From: Vicinamibacteraceae bacterium
GTDB lineage: Bacteria; Planctomycetota; Phycisphaerae; Phycisphaerales; UBA5793
NCBI GenBank assembly: GCA_011525805.1
Contig: WYBR01000114.1
Span: 1-64,000 of the forward strand
Length of the DNA stretch: 64,000 nucleotides
Direction of reading: 5' to 3'
Position 1 is the stretch's first letter; each line of letters starts with the position of its first letter. A program made the position numbers and the translations under genes. A model generated the notes under the pieces. That model ran no database searches. It was not told where the DNA came from and worked only from the letters and a program-made list of their open reading frames with translations. Below are positions 1 to 7,191 of this stretch, piece by piece.

Positions 1-806
1 ACCCACGACCGGTCGCGCTCGTAGCCGAGATCGATGAGCGTCCGGCCTGCGTGGTGATCGAAGACCTCCGCCGCCTCGCGGGTGAAGTGGTGGCGCCAGT
101 CGCCCGCGACGCCCTTGCGCAGGAATGAGCCGCGATCCTCCACGCCGCGCTCGCGCCCGGCCATGCGGCTGAAGGAGTAGCGCTGCACCGTGGCGCGCAG
201 TCGATCCTCATCGACTGGCGCGTCAACAAACTTTTCAAGGGCGCGTCCCAGCGAGCCGGCGGCGTCGCGCAGCAGGTCCTCATAGGCGAGGTAGGCGATG
301 TGGCCATGTCTCGGCACGCACCACTGCGCGATGTGCGTCGGCCAGTTGATCCGGGCGTTCATCGGCCGGCGCATCTCAAGATCGATGAACGCCGGCAGGT
401 GCGCTCGAATGTCCTGCGCGTCAAAGCCGCGGCCGAAGGCCCGCTCATAGCGCAGCCGCATCCGCTGGTTGAAGGGCGAATCGGGCTTCTGCTCGATGTT
501 GCGCATGCGGTAGAAGTACAGCGAGACCATCACGTCGCGCCCATCGCGGTACAGGTAGAAGACGCGGCGAAGGCGCGGGTTGAACATCCAGTGATTGTGA
601 ATCACGCACGCGCAGCCCAGAGGCATGACGGTGTGCTGCGGCATGGGGATGTCGAGGTAGTCCGCGACCATGCGGCTCAGCCAGGTTCCGCCGGCCTTGG
701 GGTACTCGCACACGTACCAGAACGGAAACGACTCGCCCCAGTAGACGCCGATAAACTTCGTCGTCTTGTTGGCGAGTCGCTGCTGATGTTCCCTGAGAAG
801 CCCCAT
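1..806 (-). CDS. Sulfotransferase (PAPS-dependent), partial
   Basis: Reads on the minus strand from ATG at 806 off the left window edge, so the C-terminus is missing (268 codons visible). The start is supported by GGAGGG seven bases upstream; an in-frame ATG 15 bases earlier is less likely because that GGAGGG would then lie inside the gene. The protein shows the cytosolic sulfotransferase pattern: a 5'-phosphosulfate loop EYPKAGGTWL (about residue 34), a 3'-phosphate motif YRDGRDVMVS (about residue 85) and a late RKGVAGDWRHHFT motif that matches the family RKGxxGDWKxxFT signature. It should transfer sulfate from PAPS to an alcohol or sugar hydroxyl. No signal peptide is visible. Substrate cannot be read from sequence. 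It lies divergent to trpB. Confidence 0.9.
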   Translation of the reverse strand, partial: MGLLREHQQRLANKTTKFIGVYWGESFPFWYVCEYPKAGGTWLSRMVADYLDIPMPQHTVMPLGCACVIHNHWMFNPRLRRVFYLYRDGRDVMVSLYFYRMRNIEQKPDSPFNQRMRLRYERAFGRGFDAQDIRAHLPAFIDLEMRRPMNARINWPTHIAQWCVPRHGHIAYLAYEDLLRDAAGSLGRALEKFVDAPVDEDRLRATVQRYSFSRMAGRERGVEDRGSFLRKGVAGDWRHHFTREAAEVFDHHAGRTLIDLGYERDRSW

Positions 807-989
807 GGCGCAGCCCTCCATTGCATCGTGCTCCGAGTCAATGGTGCCCCACGAACGTGAGTGCAGCGCAAAAGTTCAGTGACGCGGGATGGGCATTGCG
901 TGAGCGCATCGTGCGGTCCGGAGCGGATGGGCGGTGGTCGAGGCCTGATCGCGGGCGGGCGGCGCCGATTCAATCGATGGCGATGACCC

Positions 990-1001
990 TACAATCGCCG
1001 C
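990..1001 (+). promoter_or_regulatory. Leaderless-type -10 box of trpB
   Basis: TACAAT at 990-995 is followed by six bases and then the trpB ATG at 1002. Transcription would start at or next to the A of ATG. No Shine-Dalgarno sequence is present and the -35 region is weak (GATTCA at 17 nt). Confidence 0.55.
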
Positions 1002-2219
1002 ATGACCTCCGCCGCCGCGTCTCCCACCCTTCCTGATTCCGCCGGGCGCTTCGGCGCGTACGGCGGGCGCTACGTGCCCGAGACGCTCGTGGCCGCGCTT
1101 GAGGCGCTGCTCGCCGAGTACGATCGCGCTCGCCGGGACTCGGCGTTTCAGGAGGAACTCGACGCCCTGCTGCGGCGCTTCGTCGGCCGGCCGACGCCGC
1201 TGTACTTCGCCCGCCGACTCACCGAACACGCCGGCGGAGCGAGCATCTGGCTCAAGCGCGAGGATCTCGCCCACACCGGCGCCCACAAGATCAACAACAC
1301 CATTGGCCAGGCGCTGCTGACGCGCCGCATGGGCAAGCAGCGCGTGATCGCGGAGACCGGCGCCGGTCAGCACGGCGTCGCCACCGCCACCGCCGCCGCC
1401 CACTTCGGCCTCGCCTGCGACGTTTACATGGGCCGCGAGGACATGCGCCGCCAGCGGCTCAACGTCGTTCGCATGATGCTCCTGGGCGCCCGCGTCGTCC
1501 CCGTCGACAGCGGCTCGCGCACTCTCAAGGACGCGACGAACGAGGCGATGCGCGACTGGATGGCCTCCGTCGAATCAACCCACTACATCCTCGGCTCCGT
1601 CGTCGGGCCGCATCCCTTTCCCATGATCGTCCGCGACTTTCAGTCAGTGATCGGGCGCGAGTGCCGCAGCCAGTGCCTCGACCAGATCGGTGCGCTGCCT
1701 GATGCAGTCATCGCTTGCGTGGGAGGCGGGAGCAACGCCGCGGGAATCTTTCATCCCTTCGTCGCGGACGCGAGCGTGCAGTTGATCGGCGTCGAGGCCG
1801 GCGGCCGCGGCGATCGGCCCGGCGAACACGCCGCACCGCTTTCCTTCGGGTCGCCCGGCGTTCTGCACGGCTCGCTCAGTTACGTCCTGCAGGATGAAGA
1901 CGGCCAGACGAGCGAAGTGCACTCCATCTCCGCCGGGCTGGACTACCCCGGCGTCGGACCCGAGCACAGCCACTGGCGCGACTCCGGCCGCGTCGCCTAC
2001 ACGACATGCCGCGACACCGAGGCGCTTGAAGCATTCGCGCTGCTGGCGCGCCTCGAGGGGATCATCCCGGCGCTCGAGAGCGCACATGCGATCGCCCGCG
2101 CCGTTGATGCGGCCCGACGACTCGGGCCAGGCCGGCATCTCGTCGTCAATCTCTCCGGTCGCGGCGACAAGGATGTCGATGAAGCGGCGCGCCTTATGGG
2201 AGTCAGGGAAACCACCTGA
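1002..2219 (+). CDS. trpB: Tryptophan synthase beta subunit
   Basis: Catalyses the PLP-dependent condensation of indole with L-serine to give tryptophan, normally as a complex with TrpA. At 405 residues it is standard TrpB1 length. The PLP lysine is K96 in HTGAHKINN, the catalytic glutamate is E118 in AETGAGQHG, and the phosphate-binding loop is GGGSN at 241-245. The SGRGDKD segment near 385 is also typical. There is no Shine-Dalgarno sequence; a TACAAT hexamer six bases before ATG suggests a leaderless message. trpA and trpF are not adjacent, and the neighbours are unrelated, so this is a stand-alone copy within the visible region. Two hairpins follow the stop codon. Confidence 0.97.
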   Translation: MTSAAASPTLPDSAGRFGAYGGRYVPETLVAALEALLAEYDRARRDSAFQEELDALLRRFVGRPTPLYFARRLTEHAGGASIWLKREDLAHTGAHKINNTIGQALLTRRMGKQRVIAETGAGQHGVATATAAAHFGLACDVYMGREDMRRQRLNVVRMMLLGARVVPVDSGSRTLKDATNEAMRDWMASVESTHYILGSVVGPHPFPMIVRDFQSVIGRECRSQCLDQIGALPDAVIACVGGGSNAAGIFHPFVADASVQLIGVEAGGRGDRPGEHAAPLSFGSPGVLHGSLSYVLQDEDGQTSEVHSISAGLDYPGVGPEHSHWRDSGRVAYTTCRDTEALEAFALLARLEGIIPALESAHAIARAVDAARRLGPGRHLVVNLSGRGDKDVDEAARLMGVRETT

Positions 2220-2247
2220 ATCTGGTGGCAGCCCCCACCCCTGCATC

Positions 2248-2267
2248 GCCCATATGATGGGCTTCTT
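2248..2267 (+). terminator. Hairpin after trpB
   Basis: GCCCAT (2248-2253) and ATGGGC (2257-2262) form a tight stem with a three-base loop, followed by TTCTT, 29 nt past the trpB stop. Confidence 0.5.
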
Positions 2268-2285
2268 CACCTCTCACACGATCTG

Positions 2286-2306
2286 AACCCCAACATATGG
2301 GGTTTC
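2286..2306 (+). terminator. Second hairpin after trpB
   Basis: AACCCCA (2286-2292) pairs with TGGGGTT (2298-2304) across a five-base loop and runs into TTTCT. It may act with the hairpin at 2248. Confidence 0.45.
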
Positions 2307-2600
2307 TAACCCTGTTCGATGGGCCAAAAGATGGAGCGAACTTCACCACCTCGCCGATAGCAACCATGTCCGACGATGGATCGTCGGAAGACCCGGTCGG
2401 CGGGTGGAGACCACAGGGCAGTCCGGCAGCCACGCCGGGCGCGCCGACACGCCGACGCAGGATCGCGGACGAGGACGGCCCGGAGGCCCTCGTCCGACTG
2501 AGGACATTCCGGCGAACGTGGCTGAAGAAGCGTCCCCGATGCGCTGCGCGGTTGCTTTGCCGCCTGCGATCGGAGCGCGGCCTCGAAGGGAGGCAAGAAC
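2307..2600. other. Intergenic spacer with short palindrome
   Basis: No gene is supported here. CCGACGAT at 2370-2377 and ATCGTCGG at 2380-2387 form an 8-bp palindrome with a two-base loop. The last bases carry GGGAGG (2588-2593), the ribosome-binding site of the next gene. Confidence 0.5.
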
Positions 2601-3122
2601 ATGCGATGCGATCGCAATCTCGACGAGATGAGAAGCAACTTCGTTCTGCTGACCGGCGACCGGCGACTCGAACCGCGCCGTGCCTGCCGCGCGTCCGTGT
2701 GGCTCCTCGACGATGATCTCGCGCGCGTCGTCGAATTTGGCGCCGCCCTGGAAATCTCCCGCGAAGGCGTGACTTTCGAAGTCCCGCGCGATAGCGGACT
2801 GCGAGTCGAATCGCTCAGTCGCGGCCGGGAGTGGCTCGTCCTCCTTGACGATCCCTCCGGCCTTGAGCCGCTCGCGCACCAGCGACCCGCGCTGCTGCGC
2901 CTTGAGCGCGCCTGCGAGCGGCCCGACGGCTCGTGGCGCCTGGCCTGTCGATTCGCCTCGCGCTCCGTCGAGCGCTGTTCGAAGCGCCGCAACAGCGCCG
3001 GCGTGCCGGCCGGCGCCGACCTCTCCGACGTCGTCGCGGGCGACCTGCTCGATGAACTCGCCGACCGAGTCGCGCGCGATCTGGCCGCGACCGAACGAGC
3101 CGAGTCGTGGCGTCAGGCGTGA
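2601..3122 (+). CDS. PilZ-like domain protein
   Basis: A 173-residue protein whose start is fixed by GGGAGG seven bases upstream. Residues 20-60 look like a PilZ c-di-GMP-binding module: an arginine cluster EPRRACRASV (24-33) followed about 20 residues later by ALEISREGVTF, which fits the (D/N)xSxxG rule except that the acidic or amide residue is Glu. The middle (RLACRF, about 110-115) resembles the last strand of the barrel. The C-terminal 45 residues are charged and probably helical. c-di-GMP binding is therefore plausible but not certain. The FapA-like gene lies downstream, 243 bp away across a long hairpin, so cotranscription is uncertain. Confidence 0.6.
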   Translation: MRCDRNLDEMRSNFVLLTGDRRLEPRRACRASVWLLDDDLARVVEFGAALEISREGVTFEVPRDSGLRVESLSRGREWLVLLDDPSGLEPLAHQRPALLRLERACERPDGSWRLACRFASRSVERCSKRRNSAGVPAGADLSDVVAGDLLDELADRVARDLAATERAESWRQA

Positions 3123-3233
3123 GACTCGGCCCTTTCCACGGTCCGGATAAGGTCATCCGCCGCGCAACCCGATTGCTCCCCGTCGGCGGCAAAGATTGAA
3201 TAGTCGATGCGGATGCGTCGATAAGGCGCACAA

Positions 3234-3271
3234 GGTCCGCGCCCGACCGCCGGGCGGTCCGCGCGCGGACC
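3234..3271 (+). terminator. Long two-tier hairpin between pilZ-like and fapA-like genes
   Basis: Outer arms GGTCCGCGC (3234-3242) and GCGCGGACC (3263-3271) enclose inner arms GACCGCC (3245-3251) and GGCGGTC (3253-3259). The whole 38 nt forms an almost continuous stem. No T-run follows, so it could be a terminator, an RNA stabiliser or a leader structure. Confidence 0.4.
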
Positions 3272-3365
3272 CAACGCGGCTCGCGGTGGCGGGCCGATGC
3301 GCGTGTGCGGCAATGGGCAGGAGGCCGAGCGGGGGGATGGACCGGGCAGCGACAAGGGTTACCCA

Positions 3366-4805
3366 ATGGGGCAGCACTCCGCCCAGGCCGAACTCCAGGT
3401 CATCGTTGCAAAGGACGCCCAGTCCGCCGAGTTGTCGATTCCCCCCAACCTCAGCGCCGAGCAGATGACCGTCGAAGCGCTCACCGCGGCCCTTCAGACC
3501 GCGCAGGTCGAAATCACCCCCGCCGTCACCGAAGCCCTCGAACGCATCGCCTCCGAGCCGCGCTGCGAGTCTCCTCCCTGCCGCGTCGTCGTCGCGCGCG
3601 CCACGCCGCCGGTGCATGGCGTGGACGGGCGCGTCGAATGGCTCGTCGATGAAGGAAGCCCGGCGCCCGTCGACGAACACGGCAACATCTGCTTCTACGA
3701 GCAGTCCGCCTTCACGATGGTCACGGCCGGCCAGGTGCTCGGCCGCGTCGTGCCGCCGACGCAGGGCGTCGAAGGCCGCGACGTCTTTGGCAAGCCCATC
3801 GCGGCCAAGAACGGCCAGCCCGCCGACCCCAAACTTGACGAGACCATCGCCCACAACGAGAACGCCGATCTCGTGGCTCAGATCGCCGGCGTCTTCACAC
3901 GCAAGGGGCCCAAGCCCACCATCCGCGAACTGCTCGAAGTGCAGGGGTGCGTCGACTTCTCCACCGGGAACATCAACTTCGACGGCGAAGTGTCCGTGCG
4001 CGGCGGCGTGCGCGACCTCTTCCGCGTCGTCGCCACCGGACGCATCGAGATACGCGGCCTCGTCGAGGCGGCGACCGTTGAGTGTGAAGGCGACCTCATC
4101 CTCGCCGGCGGCATGGCCGGTCGCGAGCACGGACTCGTCCGCGCCGGCGGAAGCGTCACCGCACGCCACCTCAGCGCTTCGCGCCTCATCGTCCGCGGCG
4201 ATCTCAACATCGACAAGGAGATGATGGGCTGCCACGCCACCGTCAGCGGCCGCGTCCTGTGCCCAAAGGGATCGATCCTCGGCGGACGCCTCGTCTGCTC
4301 GCGCGAGTGGAACGTCGCCGTCTTCGGCAGCCAGGCCGGCGTCGAGACCATCATCGAACTCGGCTCGCTTCCCCTCCTCCGCGCCCGCGTCACCAAACTC
4401 GACGACGTCATCGACCAGCACCTGCACGTCCTGCGCACCCTCGTCGGCGAGCGCGAGGCGGTCGCGAGGCAGAGCGCCCGGCCCGGCTCGCGCGTCGGCG
4501 AACGCCTCCGCGCCGTCACCGCGGAGATGCACCGCGTCAACGAGGAACTCAAGGCCGCCCGCCACGAGCGCGAAGAGGCCGAGGCGCTCATCGCCAACCT
4601 CAAGGTCTTCACCGGCACCGTCACCAAATGCCTGCACGCCGGCACCATTTTCGCCGTCGGCCGGCGCCTGCTGCGCGTCTACATGGATGTGCTCGGCCCG
4701 CTGCAGATCACGGTGGCGGAGAGCGGCCAGATTCTCGTGCATCCCGAAGACGCCGCCGCCATCCCGCTCGACAAGATTGCCCGCCCCTTCGGCCTCGCGG
4801 CGTGA
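3366..4805 (+). CDS. FapA-family (DUF342) protein
   Basis: A 479-residue protein of the DUF342/FapA family ('flagellar assembly protein A' in databases). The diagnostic stretch is PPVHGVDGRVEW near residue 79 and PPTQGVEGRDVFGKPI near 132, followed by a parallel beta-helix-like run of V/I/G-rich repeats (about 200-345). A charged helical segment follows (about 360-430, with a coiled-coil-like EELKAARHEREEAEAL), then a short terminal sheet. The start was set at ATG 3366 with AAGGG upstream; an earlier in-frame ATG at 3297 would add 23 residues unlike the family. The family has roles in flagellar and cell-surface assembly, but no flagellar gene is nearby, so the role here is open. Confidence 0.85.
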   Translation: MGQHSAQAELQVIVAKDAQSAELSIPPNLSAEQMTVEALTAALQTAQVEITPAVTEALERIASEPRCESPPCRVVVARATPPVHGVDGRVEWLVDEGSPAPVDEHGNICFYEQSAFTMVTAGQVLGRVVPPTQGVEGRDVFGKPIAAKNGQPADPKLDETIAHNENADLVAQIAGVFTRKGPKPTIRELLEVQGCVDFSTGNINFDGEVSVRGGVRDLFRVVATGRIEIRGLVEAATVECEGDLILAGGMAGREHGLVRAGGSVTARHLSASRLIVRGDLNIDKEMMGCHATVSGRVLCPKGSILGGRLVCSREWNVAVFGSQAGVETIIELGSLPLLRARVTKLDDVIDQHLHVLRTLVGEREAVARQSARPGSRVGERLRAVTAEMHRVNEELKAARHEREEAEALIANLKVFTGTVTKCLHAGTIFAVGRRLLRVYMDVLGPLQITVAESGQILVHPEDAAAIPLDKIARPFGLAA

Positions 4806-4842
4806 GCATTTCACCCTGAATCCGCGCGATCGCCGCAACAAA

Positions 4843-4858
4843 CCGCCGCCATCGGCGG
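4843..4858 (+). terminator. Hairpin after fapA-like gene
   Basis: CCGCCG (4843-4848) pairs with CGGCGG (4853-4858) over a CCAT loop and is followed by CTTCTCC, 38 nt past the stop. Confidence 0.4.
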
Positions 4859-4967
4859 CTTCTCCGGTACACTCGAACGCCGGGCAGGTCGCTGCCGCCC
4901 GGGTTCCGGGCCGGCATGCGTCCCCGCCGCTTCCTTCGCCCGCCCGGCCGCGAGAAGGAGGGATGCG

Positions 4968-7136
4968 ATGCCGCTCGAAATATGCACTCGGCCCGCGATG
5001 GGATCGATCTTGGTTCGCACACTTCTCATCGCACTTGCGATGCTCCCGACGCCCTTCGCCGCGGGGCAGTCGAACTGCGTTGATTGGATGCTCAAGGCTG
5101 ATGTGTCGCTCGAGTGGCCGAGGCCGCGCAATGTCCCCGCCGTGGCCTATGACCGGCTGCACGGCCAGACGCTCATCATGGGCGGCTACGGGGGAGAGCC
5201 GCTCAGCGAGACGTGGGGCTGGGATGGACAGGAGTGGACTTTCTTCTCCGAGGGCCAACCCACGCCGCGCTATTCGCATTCCATGGCCTACGACACCGGT
5301 CGCGACACCGCGGTGCTCTTCGGAGGGTATGAAAGGCGGGACACTTGGGAGCGCGGCCCTTCGGGCGTGTGGACGCTGGCCGCGACGACCGGCCCTTCTC
5401 CTCGCACTTCAACAGCGATGGTCTACGACTCCAGGCGCGGCGTTACCGTGCTCTACGGCGGATACTCGTCAAGCGGGTTCAGGCTGGGCGACACCTGGGA
5501 GTGGAATGGGTCGACCTGGACCCAGGTGGCGAACACGGGCCCCGCGCCGCGAAGTTCTCACGCCATGGCCTATGACAGCGCGCGCGGAGTCACCGTGCTC
5601 CATGGCGGCTCCACGAACGCCGGGCGAACCTCGGATACCTGGGAATGGGACGGGACGACCTGGACGCTCGTCGATGAGATCGGGTTCGGACGGCGCTCCT
5701 ATCACCAGATGGCGTTCGACGAGGCGCGCGGCGCAAGCCTGCTCTTCGGCGGGTCGGACGAGACGTTCCGGCGGTTCGACGATCTCTGGTCATGGAATGG
5801 CAACGAATGGACGCTCCTGGCGCCAACGGGTCCGGGGCCGCAGGAGTTCCCTCGCATGGTCTACGACAGCCTGCGAGACCGGACGGTGCTTGTGACTGGC
5901 GCCGACCAGGGCCGCGTCCTCTGGGAGTGGGATGGCCAGCGTTGGACGGACCATCGACCGTCCGGCCTGGGCCAAAGCACCTACCACGCAATGGCCTACG
6001 ACAGCAACCGGCGTGTCACCGTTCTCTTTGGCGGATACACCAGCGATGGCCTGAGCGGAAAAACCTGGGAGTGGGACGGGCGGGAGTGGACGCCTGTCGC
6101 CGAAACCGGCCCTTCGCCACGATCGGGTCACGCGATGGTCTACGACAGCCGACGGCGCGTCGTCGTGCTCTTCGGCGGCAATCGTCTGGCCGACCTCTGG
6201 GAATGGAACGGAGAGACTTGGACGGAGATTCACGCGAGCGGGCCGACCGGTCGCAGCGGCCATGCCATGGCCTTCGACTCGCGCCGCGGAGAGATCATTC
6301 TCTTCGGCGGAATTGGCCCAGGGTTTCAACGTGACACCTGGGCGTACCGCGACGGACGATGGGTCTTTGTTACCAACCGCGGGCCAAGCGGCCGCACCGG
6401 CGCTCGCATGGCGTACGACCCCATCCGCGACAACGTCGTTCTCTACGGCGGATACTACGACGACTCCGAAAACTACTACGTCTACGACGAGACGTGGATT
6501 CTCGATTCACACGGCTGGCGCGTCATCCGCGACTCCCCGCCGGGTCCGCTGGTCTGGCACACCATGACCTTCGACCCGGATCGCGGCGCTGTGCTGATGC
6601 ACGGCGGCTCCTACACCGTCCGCGACGACACGCTCCGCGATGAACTCTGGCAGTGGGATGGCAGCGCCTGGACGCTGCTGAGCAACGTCGGCCCCACGCC
6701 GAGAAAAGACCACGCCATCGCCTATGACGCCCATCGACGCACGCTCGTGCTGTTCGGCGGCTGGGACAATCAGCCGTGGAATCGCGGCGACACATGGGAG
6801 TACGGCCACATCGTCAACCCCTCACTCACACTCGACACCTCCTGCCCACAGTCCGGCCCGGCCGTGCTCACCTGGTCCTGCGCCACGCCCGGCGGGACCG
6901 TCGGACTCGCCTTCTCGCCGCGCCTCGGCGCGTTCCGCATCCCCGACGGCCAGCCCTGCGCCGGCACCTGGATCAACCTGCATCCGCAGGGGCTGCTGCT
7001 CCTCGGCACCGCCCGCTCAAACCAGCAAGGCGGCGGCACGATCAACGGCGCCCTCCCCGCCCGCGCCTGCGGCGGATTCCTCCAGATGATCGACGCCACC
7101 CCGTGCGCGGTGAGCGGCACAGTCAGGATCGAGTGA
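4968..7136 (+). CDS. Secreted Kelch-repeat protein, copy 1
   Basis: A 722-residue exported protein. AAGGAGGG at 4955-4962 supports the ATG at 4968. A hydrophobic signal segment ends near AAGQ (about residue 34). Twelve Kelch-like units follow, each with a (A/V)(Y/F)D(S/x)xRxxxVLFGG core and a TWEWxGxxWT tail, enough for two six-bladed propellers or one large array. Residues 617-722 form a separate C-terminal domain with cysteines in TSCP, PCAGT, ACGGFLQ and TPC, shared with three other exported proteins in this window. It is a tandem paralogue of the next gene. Such propellers usually bind proteins or glycans at the cell surface; the ligand is unknown. Confidence 0.85.
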   Translation: MPLEICTRPAMGSILVRTLLIALAMLPTPFAAGQSNCVDWMLKADVSLEWPRPRNVPAVAYDRLHGQTLIMGGYGGEPLSETWGWDGQEWTFFSEGQPTPRYSHSMAYDTGRDTAVLFGGYERRDTWERGPSGVWTLAATTGPSPRTSTAMVYDSRRGVTVLYGGYSSSGFRLGDTWEWNGSTWTQVANTGPAPRSSHAMAYDSARGVTVLHGGSTNAGRTSDTWEWDGTTWTLVDEIGFGRRSYHQMAFDEARGASLLFGGSDETFRRFDDLWSWNGNEWTLLAPTGPGPQEFPRMVYDSLRDRTVLVTGADQGRVLWEWDGQRWTDHRPSGLGQSTYHAMAYDSNRRVTVLFGGYTSDGLSGKTWEWDGREWTPVAETGPSPRSGHAMVYDSRRRVVVLFGGNRLADLWEWNGETWTEIHASGPTGRSGHAMAFDSRRGEIILFGGIGPGFQRDTWAYRDGRWVFVTNRGPSGRTGARMAYDPIRDNVVLYGGYYDDSENYYVYDETWILDSHGWRVIRDSPPGPLVWHTMTFDPDRGAVLMHGGSYTVRDDTLRDELWQWDGSAWTLLSNVGPTPRKDHAIAYDAHRRTLVLFGGWDNQPWNRGDTWEYGHIVNPSLTLDTSCPQSGPAVLTWSCATPGGTVGLAFSPRLGAFRIPDGQPCAGTWINLHPQGLLLLGTARSNQQGGGTINGALPARACGGFLQMIDATPCAVSGTVRIE

Positions 7137-7191
7137 GGGATGGTGAAGTCGCGGTTTCGCAGACGCATGGTCTGCAGAGAAGAGGTCCGCA

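Noticed and set aside
3153-5279. A 708-codon minus-strand frame opposite the FapA-like gene
   Set aside because: Antisense shadow; the plus-strand gene has full family motifs and a ribosome-binding site.
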